Assembly: GCA_017531305.1 (NCBI GenBank)
Contig: JAFXLG010000043.1
Span: 1 to 33,270, forward strand
Length of the DNA: 33,270 nucleotides
Origin: Alistipes sp.
Lineage (GTDB): Bacteria > Bacteroidota > Bacteroidia > Bacteroidales > Rikenellaceae
Reading direction: 5' to 3'
Shown: positions 9,329 to 17,410 of the stretch, in pieces
Layout of the letters: each line of letters begins with the position of its first letter
Position numbering within the stretch: position 1 is the first letter of the stretch
Translations under genes and position numbers: made by a program
The notes under the pieces: model-generated
What the model saw: the letters and a program-made list of their open reading frames with translations, nothing else
What the model was told of the DNA's origin: nothing
The model's database searches: none

Positions 9329-9366
9329 AAATCTCGCATAACCCTGATATGAGTTATGCGAGATTT
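9329..9366. terminator. Bidirectional terminator between convergent SDR and TlpA-like genes
   Basis: A perfect 14-bp inverted repeat, AAATCTCGCATAAC (9329-9342) and GTTATGCGAGATTT (9353-9366), with a 10-nt loop. It is A-rich on one side and T-rich on the other, so it can act on both strands. It sits exactly between two convergent stop codons. Confidence 0.88.
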
Positions 9367-9387
9367 ATTTATGAGCTATATCAGATT

Positions 9388-10449
9388 CTACTGCAAAAGC
9401 TCAGAGAGTTTCTCACCTAAAGCCACGCCGCGTAGGTTCTTAGCTATAATCTTACCTGTCGAGCAATCTATCAGGAAATTGGATGGGATTGAGGTGATGA
9501 TATACTTTTGAGGTGCCGAAGAGTCTGCGCCCTGCGAGCTGATTACATTTACCCATTTCACACCAAACTTATCCATCGCAGCTTGCCAACTAACCTTATC
9601 TTCATCGAGCGATGTAGCGTAAATTTCAAATCCACGATTGTGATATTTGTCGTATGTAGCCTTTAGGTTAGGCATCTCTGACATACAAGGTCCACACCAC
9701 GATGCCCAGAACTCAAGAAGTACATATTTATTCCCCTTTCGCTCCACCACGCTCCGTAGCGAAATCTCCTTTCCATCAATAGTAGGCTCTGCCACATCAA
9801 TATATTGCGTTCCAACTTGAATTGACGAAGCCTTGCGAGCCTGCTCAATTTGCTTGGCAAAATACTCCTGCTTGGTAGGCAAAAGAGCATACATCTCCAA
9901 CTCCTTGGCAGGATCAAATTCGCCCGACATATAGTCTGCCACATAGACTCCAAACTCATTATCTGCGTTGTTGCGGATATAGCTGCAAGTCATAGAGAAA
10001 GCACGATCAACAATCTCCTCCTCGCTAAGATTCTCCGCCTCAGCCAGCATCAACATCTTCTCAATATCTTGACCAAACATGGTGATCTTGTTATTGAGAG
10101 GTGTTCCCGAAGGGGTTGGTACTGCACTCTTAATATCGCCCTTTTCGAGGATAAACGTATGAAGAACTATGGGTCTTTCAAATCGCATCGAATCCCTATA
10201 AGCACGCGTCATGATGTGGGCAATGGTTGGTTGTTCAACCACACCTTCGAAGCGGAATGAATTATTCTCGATTTTGACCGAGTCAATGATATGGAAATCC
10301 GATGGCGAATTTTTCTGCAAGCACAAATATGCCCACTCCCCATCGGGACAACGACCTGTCGTATCTTTACCAGAGATAACATAGGAGTTAGGGTCTGCGC
10401 ATCCAACAACTGTAAACGCCCAAACCGCCAATAATAATATCTTTTTCAT
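9388..10449 (-). CDS. TlpA-like thioredoxin lipoprotein with DUF4369-type N-terminus (paralog 1)
   Basis: 353 aa. Lipobox VVGC (Cys17) marks a lipoprotein. The N-terminal half (about 22-110) resembles DUF4369, the middle is helical, and the C-terminal 130 residues form a TlpA/ResA-type thioredoxin domain with FWASWCGPC (active Cys252 and Cys255). The cis-Pro region is IPSNFLID. Expected role: thiol-disulfide exchange in the envelope; the partner is unknown. It is a paralog of the gene at 10581-11618, with near-identical blocks (FLIDCSTGKIIA, DGKEISLRSVVE). It lies 131 bp downstream of that gene, past a hairpin with a C10 run, so its expression may be partly independent. A weak promoter box lies at 10466-10473. 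Confidence 0.92.
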   Translation of the reverse strand: MKKILLLAVWAFTVVGCADPNSYVISGKDTTGRCPDGEWAYLCLQKNSPSDFHIIDSVKIENNSFRFEGVVEQPTIAHIMTRAYRDSMRFERPIVLHTFILEKGDIKSAVPTPSGTPLNNKITMFGQDIEKMLMLAEAENLSEEEIVDRAFSMTCSYIRNNADNEFGVYVADYMSGEFDPAKELEMYALLPTKQEYFAKQIEQARKASSIQVGTQYIDVAEPTIDGKEISLRSVVERKGNKYVLLEFWASWCGPCMSEMPNLKATYDKYHNRGFEIYATSLDEDKVSWQAAMDKFGVKWVNVISSQGADSSAPQKYIITSIPSNFLIDCSTGKIIAKNLRGVALGEKLSELLQ

Positions 10450-10465
10450 AGCTACAAGTTTTAAT

Positions 10466-10473
10466 TAAAGATA
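10466..10473 (-). promoter_or_regulatory. Weak candidate -7 box for TlpA-like paralog 1
   Basis: On the minus strand this reads TATCTTTA, one base off TAnnTTTG, located 17 bp upstream of the ATG. If used it would give a very short leader. Support is weak. Confidence 0.3.
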
Positions 10474-10512
10474 CCCTTTATGTAGTCTTAATAACTAACT
10501 GTGTATTAACAA

Positions 10513-10556
10513 ATTACCCCCCCCCCGATGCATTTTCGGCAACAGGAAGGGGTAAT
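10513..10556. other. Hairpin with a C10 homopolymer between the two tlpA-like genes
   Basis: ATTACCCC (10513-10520) pairs with GGGGTAAT (10549-10556), and an inner CCGA/TCGG pair can form around 10525-10538. The left arm runs into an uninterrupted run of ten C (10517-10526). On the minus strand it follows the stop of paralog 2 by 24 bp and could attenuate or terminate transcription before paralog 1, although the T-run after it is short (TTTG). Confidence 0.5.
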
Positions 10557-10580
10557 ATGCGATAATTGTCTAATGAAAAG

Positions 10581-11618
10581 TTACTTCAAAAGCTCCTCCA
10601 ACTTCTTCGCCAAATCCTCGCCACGCAACTGAGTAGCGATGATCTTGCCTGTTGAGCAGTCGATAAGGAAGTTTGCTGGGATAGAGTTTACTGCGTAGTC
10701 GTAACGAGCCTGATTGTCCCAATACTTGATTGCGCTGACGTGTACCCAATCCATCTTCTTATCCTCGATAGCCTTTACCCATGGCTCGCGAGCGCGATCG
10801 AACGATGCACCATAGATCTCGAAGCCCTTCTTGTGGAACTTGTCGTATGCAGCCTTCAAGTGTGGCACCTCAGCCATACATGGACCGCACCATGATGCCC
10901 AGAAGTCCAAAAGAACATACTTGTTCTTCTTGTTCTCTACTACGCTCTTCAAGCTAATCTCCTTGCCATCAGGATTCTTCTCCACAACGTCAATATATGG
11001 GTTGCCTGGCAACACCTTCAAAGCCTTCTCGGCAGACTCCTTAATGAATGAAGTCTTCTCCTGTGCAGCCTCTGGCATAGCGTTAACCAAATCGATAACC
11101 TCCTGTGGCTGGAAATAGTAGTATGCCTGCAAAAATGCGTTCAAACCCAATACATTGTCGATATTCTCCTCGATAAATGACTTCTGCAAAGCTACATAAT
11201 CATCCTGAGAAGCATTCTCATCCTTCTGCATAGCCCAGATCTTGTTGTGGAACTCTGCAGCCTTATCGTTCAACGCAGTACCTACGGCTGAGTATGCACG
11301 ATGCTCTGGATCGAGCTTCTTTAGCTCAATCTTACCTGGCTCTACCACTACCTCGATATACATATCAGGACGTGCCTCGGGCTCACCGATAGCAACGTAT
11401 GCTGCATAAGGAGCCTCAACCTCACCCTTCAACGCAAATGAGTTGCCTGCGATCTGCACAGAGTCGCTCTTTACAAACTCGCGACCCTCCTGCACACCCA
11501 AGTATGCCCACTTACCATCGGCAAAATCCTCTGAAGTACCCGAAATAGTGTACTTTGTTGCGCTACCGCAGCTAACCATAGCCACAGCTGCTAATGCAAT
11601 TACAAAAATCTTCTTCAT
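10581..11618 (-). CDS. TlpA-like thioredoxin lipoprotein with DUF4369-type N-terminus (paralog 2)
   Basis: 345 aa. Lipobox VSC with Cys17, DUF4369-like N-terminal region, helical middle (about 115-205), then a C-terminal TlpA/ResA thioredoxin domain with DFWASWCGPC (active Cys244 and Cys247) and IPANFLID around the cis-Pro. Thiol-disulfide oxidoreductase of the envelope by family knowledge; partner unknown. The gene starts 32 bp after the lpxD stop with no room for a separate full promoter, so it probably shares the lpxD transcript. It is closely similar to the downstream gene at 9388-10449, indicating a local duplication. Codon use looks like the housekeeping neighbours, with more optimised codons than paralog 1, which hints at higher expression. 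Confidence 0.93.
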   Translation of the reverse strand: MKKIFVIALAAVAMVSCGSATKYTISGTSEDFADGKWAYLGVQEGREFVKSDSVQIAGNSFALKGEVEAPYAAYVAIGEPEARPDMYIEVVVEPGKIELKKLDPEHRAYSAVGTALNDKAAEFHNKIWAMQKDENASQDDYVALQKSFIEENIDNVLGLNAFLQAYYYFQPQEVIDLVNAMPEAAQEKTSFIKESAEKALKVLPGNPYIDVVEKNPDGKEISLKSVVENKKNKYVLLDFWASWCGPCMAEVPHLKAAYDKFHKKGFEIYGASFDRAREPWVKAIEDKKMDWVHVSAIKYWDNQARYDYAVNSIPANFLIDCSTGKIIATQLRGEDLAKKLEELLK

Positions 11619-11650
11619 TTCCTTAAAGTTTTATTGTTTGTTACTTCTAT

Positions 11651-12688
11651 TTACTCTTTCTCCTCAAGTGTCTTTACGCTCTTCTCCAAAGTGCGGACTC
11701 TGTTCTGCAGATCTGGCAGATTCTTAAACACCGCAAACGAACGGTGATAATTCATGCCTGGCAAAGCTGGATAACCGAAGCGGATCTCGCCATCGGCAAC
11801 ATCCTTGTCGATACCCGACTTAGAGCCGATCTTCACAAAATCGCCAATATTGACATGGTCGGCGATACCCACCTGACCTGCGAGGAAGCAGTTGCGACCA
11901 ACCTTCGAAGTACCTGCGATACCCATCTGAGCCGATGAAACGGTATTCTCGCCAATCTCTACATTGTGACCAATCTGGATCAGATTGTCGAGCTTCACAC
12001 CCTTACGGATGATGGTAGAGTCGGTCTTGGCACGGTCGATACAAGTGTTTGCTCCGATCTCCACGTTATCTTCGATGATGACATTGCCCAACTGAGGGAT
12101 CTTGTCGAACGTACCATCTGGCTTAGGCAAGAAACCAAAACCATCGGCACCAATCACCGCACCAGCGTGGATAATACAATTTTTACCAATGCGACAGCCC
12201 TCGTAGATCTTCACGCCAGCATAGAGCGTAGTACCTGCGCCAACCTTCACACCATCGCCGACATATACCTGAGGATAGATCTTTGCTCCTGACTCGATAA
12301 CAGCACCCGCCTCGATAACGGCAAAATCGCCCACGTAGCAATCCTCAGCAACGGTAGCCTTCTCTGAGATGGATGCCATCTTGCTGATGCCCTTCTTCTG
12401 AGGCTTCATGGCGTTATACATCTCCAAGAGCTGCAACACCGCAGCACCTACATCGGGCAACTTGATCAGAGTTGCGCTCAACTCTTGCTTTGGTTCAAAA
12501 TCGTTAGAAACCAAAACGATAGAAGCCTGAGTAGTATATACATACTGCTCATATTTTGGATTGGTCAAATATGTCAATGCGCCCTTTTTACCGCCCTCGA
12601 TAGAGGATACCGTATGTACCGAAGCATTCTTATCGCCCACCACAGTACCCGACAACAAGCCGGCAATCATTTCTGCTGTAAATTCCAT
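11651..12688 (-). CDS. lpxD: UDP-3-O-(3-hydroxyacyl)glucosamine N-acyltransferase
   Basis: 345 aa, normal length. It adds the N-linked hydroxyacyl chain in the third step of lipid A synthesis, using acyl-ACP, in the cytoplasm. The N-terminal ~100 residues form the uridine-binding LpxD domain, followed by left-handed beta-helix hexapeptide repeats. The diagnostic GAVIGADGFGF block is at 176-186, and the catalytic His is most likely His241 in IQIGHNVEIG. The last ~25 residues (LQNRVRTLEKSVKTLEEK) are a predicted coiled coil that fits the trimeric C-terminal helix of LpxD. A good -7 box lies 27 bp upstream of the ATG. No other lpx gene is in the window. Confidence 0.96.
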   Translation of the reverse strand: MEFTAEMIAGLLSGTVVGDKNASVHTVSSIEGGKKGALTYLTNPKYEQYVYTTQASIVLVSNDFEPKQELSATLIKLPDVGAAVLQLLEMYNAMKPQKKGISKMASISEKATVAEDCYVGDFAVIEAGAVIESGAKIYPQVYVGDGVKVGAGTTLYAGVKIYEGCRIGKNCIIHAGAVIGADGFGFLPKPDGTFDKIPQLGNVIIEDNVEIGANTCIDRAKTDSTIIRKGVKLDNLIQIGHNVEIGENTVSSAQMGIAGTSKVGRNCFLAGQVGIADHVNIGDFVKIGSKSGIDKDVADGEIRFGYPALPGMNYHRSFAVFKNLPDLQNRVRTLEKSVKTLEEKE

Positions 12689-12714
12689 AATTCTTTATCT
12701 AAAGGTTTTAAGAT

Positions 12715-12723
12715 GCAAATATA
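12715..12723 (-). promoter_or_regulatory. Candidate -7 box for lpxD
   Basis: On the minus strand this reads TATATTTGC, a full match to TAnnTTTGC, ending 27 bp upstream of the lpxD ATG. Expected leader is about 20 nt. Confidence 0.65.
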
Positions 12724-12805
12724 ACAAAATCAATTTAAAATTCAAAACTAAGACCATTAGCCTAAAAAAAAGTGGCAAGGAGAGCGTTGTTTCGGCTTTT
12801 TTTTG

Positions 12806-12813
12806 TAATTTTG
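12806..12813 (+). promoter_or_regulatory. Candidate -7 box for the GNAT-like gene
   Basis: TAATTTTG matches TAnnTTTG, 36 bp upstream of the ATG at 12850. A TTG at 12787-12789 could be part of a -33 element, although the spacing is short. Confidence 0.55.
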
Positions 12814-12849
12814 AGAGTTAAAACCGAAATAAACATATAACATATAGCT

Positions 12850-14067
12850 ATGAGCAATAAAAAGTACACCTTGAAGGAGGTTACCGACAAGGCATTGGAG
12901 AAAGAGTTTATCGATCTTCCTAAGCGTCTTTACAAAGGCAATCGCAATTGGGTATGCCCATTGGATAATGATATCAAAGCAGTGTTTGATCCTGCTCAGA
13001 ACAAACTCTATCAGGATGGTGAAGCAATCCGTTGGGTAGCATACAACGCCGAAGGCGAGGTTGTAGGACGTATCGCAGCATTCTACGACAACGAGCATGC
13101 TTATTCCTATGAGCAGCCTACGGGTGGTTGCGGTTTCTTCGAGGCAATCAACGATCAGGAGTTGGCTAATATGCTCTTCGAAGCAGCTCGCATGTGGCTT
13201 GTAAGCCGTGGCATGGAGGCTATGGATGGTCCTGTGAACTTCGGTCCACGCGATTCGTGGTGGGGTTTGTTGGTAGAGGGTTATGAATTCCAGCCACTCT
13301 ATGCCAATCCTTATAATCCTCCATATTACAAGGAGCTTTTCGAGACCTACGGATTCCAAAACTACTTTAACCAGAACACATACCTCTGGAGAGTATATGA
13401 CGATGATATCAACGGCATGATTCACGAACGTGCAAAGCGTCTGATGAATACCCCGGGTTACAGCTTCGCACCTATCAATGTGAAGGATTTGGAGTCGGTA
13501 GCTGAGAACTTCCGCGTGATTTACAACAAGGCTTGGAGTCTCTTTACAGGAGTTAAGCCTATGCCAAAGGAGGAGGCTCAGAAGATTATGAAGACCCTGC
13601 GCCCTATCGTAGATCCAAACATCATCTTCTTTGCATACTTTAACGATGAGCCTATCGGATTCTTTATCATGGTGCCAGATATCAACCGTATCATCGGCAA
13701 GTTCAACGGTAAACTCAACCTTTGGAACAAGTTGCGTCTGATGTGGGATTTGAAGGTTAAGAAGAGTTGTGACCGTATCTTCGGAATCATCTTTGCCGTA
13801 ACACCAGAATTCCAAGGCAAGGGCGTGGAGAGTGGTATGATCCAGTATATCTATGAGACATACATCCGCACCGACCGCAACTCATATAAGACTGTGGAGT
13901 TTGCATGGATCGGCGATTTCAACCCTGTAATGAACCGTATGATTCAGACATATGTATGTGCTACACGTCACAAGATGCACACCACATACCGTTATTTGTT
14001 TGATCGCACCAAAGAGTTCAAGCGTTGTCCACGCTTAGGTATCAAGAAGCCAGAAAAACAGGCATAA
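12850..14067 (+). CDS. GNAT-like acetyltransferase family protein of Bacteroidota
   Basis: 405 aa, soluble, no signal peptide. It shows GNAT-like features: the strand VVGRIAAFYDN (about 72-82), and a C-terminal half (about 210-390) with IGFFIMVPD followed by TPEFQGKGVESGMIQYIYE, which resembles the acetyl-CoA pyrophosphate loop (Q/RxxGxG/A). Proteins of this size are common in Bacteroidota, annotated only as N-acetyltransferase; the substrate is unknown. It has a promoter box 36 bp upstream. gcvT starts 33 bp downstream with no clear promoter between them, so the two are probably co-transcribed. Function beyond an acyl-CoA-dependent transferase cannot be said. Confidence 0.75.
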   Translation: MSNKKYTLKEVTDKALEKEFIDLPKRLYKGNRNWVCPLDNDIKAVFDPAQNKLYQDGEAIRWVAYNAEGEVVGRIAAFYDNEHAYSYEQPTGGCGFFEAINDQELANMLFEAARMWLVSRGMEAMDGPVNFGPRDSWWGLLVEGYEFQPLYANPYNPPYYKELFETYGFQNYFNQNTYLWRVYDDDINGMIHERAKRLMNTPGYSFAPINVKDLESVAENFRVIYNKAWSLFTGVKPMPKEEAQKIMKTLRPIVDPNIIFFAYFNDEPIGFFIMVPDINRIIGKFNGKLNLWNKLRLMWDLKVKKSCDRIFGIIFAVTPEFQGKGVESGMIQYIYETYIRTDRNSYKTVEFAWIGDFNPVMNRMIQTYVCATRHKMHTTYRYLFDRTKEFKRCPRLGIKKPEKQA

Positions 14068-14100
14068 GAGAGAGAAAAAAAACTTAAAAACTAAACTATA

Positions 14101-15195
14101 ATGAAAACCACAGCTTTTACAAAATACCACATTGCAGCAGGTGCCAAGATGGCGGAGTTTGCAGGGTATAATATGCCTATCGAATTTTCGGGCATCAACG
14201 ATGAGCACATGACTGTCAGAGAGAAGTGCGGAGTCTTTGATGTTAGTCACATGGGCGAGATCTGGATTAAGGGCGAGAAGGCTCTTGAGTTATTGCAGTA
14301 TATCGCTTCAAACGATGTGAGCAAGCTCTACGATGGTAAGGTACAATACGCCACCATGCCTAACGGTAAGGGTGGTATCGTGGATGATATCTTGATCTAT
14401 AAGTTCAGCGACACGAAGTATATGCTTTGCGTCAATGCTGCCAACACCGAGAAAGATTGGCAGCACATCTGCCGTGAGGGCGAGAAGTTCGGTATGAAGG
14501 CGGGCGTTGAGTTGGAGAACTCTTCAGACAACATCGCTCAGTTGGCAATCCAAGGTCCTCTTGCGATGAAACTTGTGCAGAATATGTGCGAGGAGCAGGT
14601 AGAGGATATGACATACTATACATTCAAGCAGACTAAGTTGGCAGGATGCGATGTAATCCTTTCGGCTACAGGATATACAGGATTAGGCGGTTGCGAGATA
14701 TATATGTATAATTCAGATGCCGACACCATTTGGGAAGCTATGTGGAAGGCTGGCGAGGAGTTCGGCTTGAAGAACATTGGCTTGGGCGCACGCGACACTT
14801 TGCGTCTGGAGAAGGGATTTGCACTCTATGGCAATGATATTGACGACACGACATCTCCTTTGGAGGCTGGCTTGGGTTGGGTTACCAAGTTTGTCGAGGG
14901 CAAGGAGTTTATCGACAAGGAGTATTTGGCTGAGCAGAAGGCTAAGGGCGTTGAGCGTAAGTTGGTCGGTCTTAAGATGATTGACAGAGGCATCCCTCGC
15001 CACGGCTACACATTGGCAAACCTCGAAGGCGAGCAGATCGGTCATGTAACTTCAGGCACCATGTCGCCTATGCTGAAGGTCGGTATCGCTTTGGGTTATG
15101 TCAAGAGCGAGTATGCCGCAGTAGGCACAACCGTAGCAGTCGTCATCCGCGACAGACTGCTCAAAGCCGAAGTTGTGAAGTATCCTTTTGTATAA
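14101..15195 (+). CDS. gcvT: Glycine cleavage system T protein (aminomethyltransferase)
   Basis: 364 aa, full length. It transfers the methylene group from aminomethyl-lipoyl H protein to tetrahydrofolate, releasing ammonia, in the cytoplasm. Family blocks: FAGYNMPIEF near the N-terminus, CGVFDVSHMGE (43-53), GGIVDDILIY (91-100) containing the catalytic/folate-binding Asp (95 or 96), GYTGLGGCEIY, and the C-terminal domain with GTMSPMLKVGIALGYV. gcvH and gcvP are not in the window, so the glycine cleavage genes are dispersed here. It follows the GNAT-like gene and is closed by a 16-bp hairpin just after its stop. Confidence 0.97.
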   Translation: MKTTAFTKYHIAAGAKMAEFAGYNMPIEFSGINDEHMTVREKCGVFDVSHMGEIWIKGEKALELLQYIASNDVSKLYDGKVQYATMPNGKGGIVDDILIYKFSDTKYMLCVNAANTEKDWQHICREGEKFGMKAGVELENSSDNIAQLAIQGPLAMKLVQNMCEEQVEDMTYYTFKQTKLAGCDVILSATGYTGLGGCEIYMYNSDADTIWEAMWKAGEEFGLKNIGLGARDTLRLEKGFALYGNDIDDTTSPLEAGLGWVTKFVEGKEFIDKEYLAEQKAKGVERKLVGLKMIDRGIPRHGYTLANLEGEQIGHVTSGTMSPMLKVGIALGYVKSEYAAVGTTVAVVIRDRLLKAEVVKYPFV

Positions 15196-15209
15196 AGCAC
15201 CAAGACACG

Positions 15210-15248
15210 AACGATAAGACCCTGCCGCAACAGCAGGGTCTTATCGTT
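15210..15248. terminator. Bidirectional terminator between gcvT and glgB
   Basis: A perfect 16-bp inverted repeat, AACGATAAGACCCTGC (15210-15225) and GCAGGGTCTTATCGTT (15233-15248), with a 7-nt loop, between two convergent stop codons. It is the strongest hairpin seen in the window. Confidence 0.9.
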
Positions 15249-15265
15249 TATATAGACGTACAAAA

Positions 15266-17302
15266 TTAATCCACCTTGCGCAGAACCATGGCTGTGCGCG
15301 ATGTATTGTAGATTTTCAGGCGAGGATATAATGTACCGTCTTCGCCTTCGACATTAAACGAGAAGTGCTCCTGCCCCACCTCATGGCGTGCATGACCGCC
15401 GAAACGTTCCTCGTCAGAAGAGAGCAGCAACTCATATTTTCCAGCCTCGTGCAACGGAATCTCGTAATCGGGGATAGAGGCAGTAGCGTGCCAATTAAGC
15501 ACAAAGATCAGATCGCGGTGAGAATAGACCATGGTCTTATTCTGCTCGTCCATCAACAAATTATATGGATATCCATCGGAGAGAATCTTATGCTCTTTAA
15601 CCAACTCGATCATAGCCTTGTCGAACTCAGCCAACAGTCCGTAACGAAGCTCCTCGTTATCTCGAATGGACCAAATACGGCGTGCATGCTGGCATGACCA
15701 GCCATTGCCCTCGCGAGGGAAGTCGATCCACTCTGGATGACCAAACTCATTACCCATAAAATTAAGGTATGCCTCGCCGCCACAAGTAATTGTAATCAGA
15801 CGTATCATCTTGTGCAGAGCCATTCCGCGATCAACGACCAGATTTTCGCTCTTGCGATCCATCGAATCATACATCAACTTATCCAGCAACCTAAAAGCAA
15901 TGGTCTTATCTCCCACCAGAGCCTGATCGTGTGACTCGGCGTATGCAACAGTCTTGACACTTGGCAGACGATTGGTCAGGATTGACCACATCTCCCATAT
16001 ATTCCACTCCTCATCGGGCGTATCCTTGAGCATCTTGATCCAGAAATCTGGAATAGCCATGCCCAGACGATAGTCAAAGCCAATGCCACCATCCTCGATC
16101 TTGCAACACATACCCGGCATACCACTCACATCCTCGGCTATGGTAGTAGCCTTTGGTCGGAAGTCATGCACCAAACGGTTGGCAAGAGTAAGGTAAGTCA
16201 CTGCATCGAGATCAACACCCTCATCGAAGAACTTTTCGCGCGAGTCGAAATCTATGTATCCGCGATGATAATAGAGCATCGAAGTCACGCCATCGAAGCG
16301 GAAACCATCGAAATGGAACTCATCGAGCCAATATTTCACGTTAGACAAAAGAAAATGCTCCACGCCGCCCTTGCCATAGTCGAAGATCATAGAGTCCCAA
16401 TACTGCTGATATCCTGCCTCGCCAGCCTTTGAATAGTGATGACCTGAGCCATCCAAATCGAGGATTCCCTCATTCATATTCTTAACATAGTGGGCATGCA
16501 CCAGATCCATAATCACCGCAATACCCATCTTATGAGCTGTATCTATGAGCTTTTTCAACTCCTCGGGCGTACCGAAACGCGAAGAGGGAGCAAAGAAGTT
16601 TGCCACATGATAGCCAAACGAACCGTAATATGGATGCTCGGCGATAGCCATCAGCTGCACAGCGTTATATCCAGCCTCCTTGATACGTGGAAGGATATTT
16701 TTGGTAAACTCGTTATATGTACCCACCTTTGCCTCCTCCTGAGCCATACCGACATGGGCTTCATAGATCAGCAAATCGCCGATCTTCGAGGCATCAAACT
16801 TTTTATCGTGCCACTTGTATGGTTTTTCGGGATTCCAGAATTGGGCGGTATAATTTTTCGTCTCCTCATCCTGCACAACTCGGGTAGCATAAGCTGGGAT
16901 GCGATCATGCCAACCGTTGGCACCATGCACATGGAGCTTATAGAGTGAGCCATGCTGCAACAGATGTCCATACATTGCCTCAGGCAAGAAGATACTCCAC
17001 ACACCGTTACGATCCTTCTCCAGACGCAGCTGAGTGCGTTGCCATGAGTTGAAATCACCAAAGATAAAGACATCGTATGCCTCGGGTAACCACTCTCTGA
17101 ACCACCAACCCGAAAGTGTATCATCCCACTGCCAGCCATAGTAACGATAACCGTTGGCATAATCTACAATAGAGCCTGACTGAGCCTCGATGGCTGACAT
17201 ACGCTTGAGATATCTTTCATGACGATCTGCGATCTTGTCGGCTACCGGTTGCAACCACTCATCACGCTCAACCATAGCCAATACCTTCTGTGAACTCTCC
17301 AT
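15266..17302 (-). CDS. glgB: 1,4-alpha-glucan branching enzyme (GH13)
   Basis: 678 aa, the shorter form related to the eukaryotic-type branching enzymes common in Bacteroidota. It makes alpha-1,6 branches in glycogen. An N-terminal CBM48 region (about 55-150) precedes the GH13 barrel. Conserved regions: DLVHAH (266-271), DGFRFDGV (332-339) with nucleophile Asp337, AEDVSG with acid/base Glu390, and ESHDQ (456-460) with the transition-state Asp459. The C-terminal all-beta domain is complete. No glgA, glgC or glgP is next to it. A full -7 box lies 28 bp upstream of the ATG, and its terminator is shared with gcvT. Confidence 0.96.
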   Translation of the reverse strand: MESSQKVLAMVERDEWLQPVADKIADRHERYLKRMSAIEAQSGSIVDYANGYRYYGWQWDDTLSGWWFREWLPEAYDVFIFGDFNSWQRTQLRLEKDRNGVWSIFLPEAMYGHLLQHGSLYKLHVHGANGWHDRIPAYATRVVQDEETKNYTAQFWNPEKPYKWHDKKFDASKIGDLLIYEAHVGMAQEEAKVGTYNEFTKNILPRIKEAGYNAVQLMAIAEHPYYGSFGYHVANFFAPSSRFGTPEELKKLIDTAHKMGIAVIMDLVHAHYVKNMNEGILDLDGSGHHYSKAGEAGYQQYWDSMIFDYGKGGVEHFLLSNVKYWLDEFHFDGFRFDGVTSMLYYHRGYIDFDSREKFFDEGVDLDAVTYLTLANRLVHDFRPKATTIAEDVSGMPGMCCKIEDGGIGFDYRLGMAIPDFWIKMLKDTPDEEWNIWEMWSILTNRLPSVKTVAYAESHDQALVGDKTIAFRLLDKLMYDSMDRKSENLVVDRGMALHKMIRLITITCGGEAYLNFMGNEFGHPEWIDFPREGNGWSCQHARRIWSIRDNEELRYGLLAEFDKAMIELVKEHKILSDGYPYNLLMDEQNKTMVYSHRDLIFVLNWHATASIPDYEIPLHEAGKYELLLSSDEERFGGHARHEVGQEHFSFNVEGEDGTLYPRLKIYNTSRTAMVLRKVD

Positions 17303-17330
17303 AGTTGTGATTTTCTAATTGATTTATACA

Positions 17331-17338
17331 CAAATATA
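17331..17338 (-). promoter_or_regulatory. Candidate -7 box for glgB
   Basis: On the minus strand this reads TATATTTG, 28 bp upstream of the glgB ATG. It is back to back with the promoter of the peptide transporter, with only 13 bp between the two -7 boxes, so their upstream elements overlap. Confidence 0.65.
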
Positions 17339-17351
17339 ATAAATTTTTCGT

Positions 17352-17359
17352 TATCTTTG
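17352..17359 (+). promoter_or_regulatory. Candidate -7 box for the POT transporter
   Basis: TATCTTTG matches TAnnTTTG. It lies 51 bp upstream of the ATG at 17411, giving a leader of about 45 nt. Confidence 0.6.
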
Positions 17360-17410
17360 TCGGGAATTGTACGAAACAATATAATATTAACTAATAAAAA
17401 CTAAAAAATC

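Noticed and set aside
12757-13815. 352-codon open frame on the minus strand opposite the GNAT-like gene
   Set aside because: It lies antisense to a well-supported gene, shows no recognisable domain, and is rich in His/Leu/Ile in the pattern produced by reading biased codons backwards. It also overlaps the plus-strand promoter.
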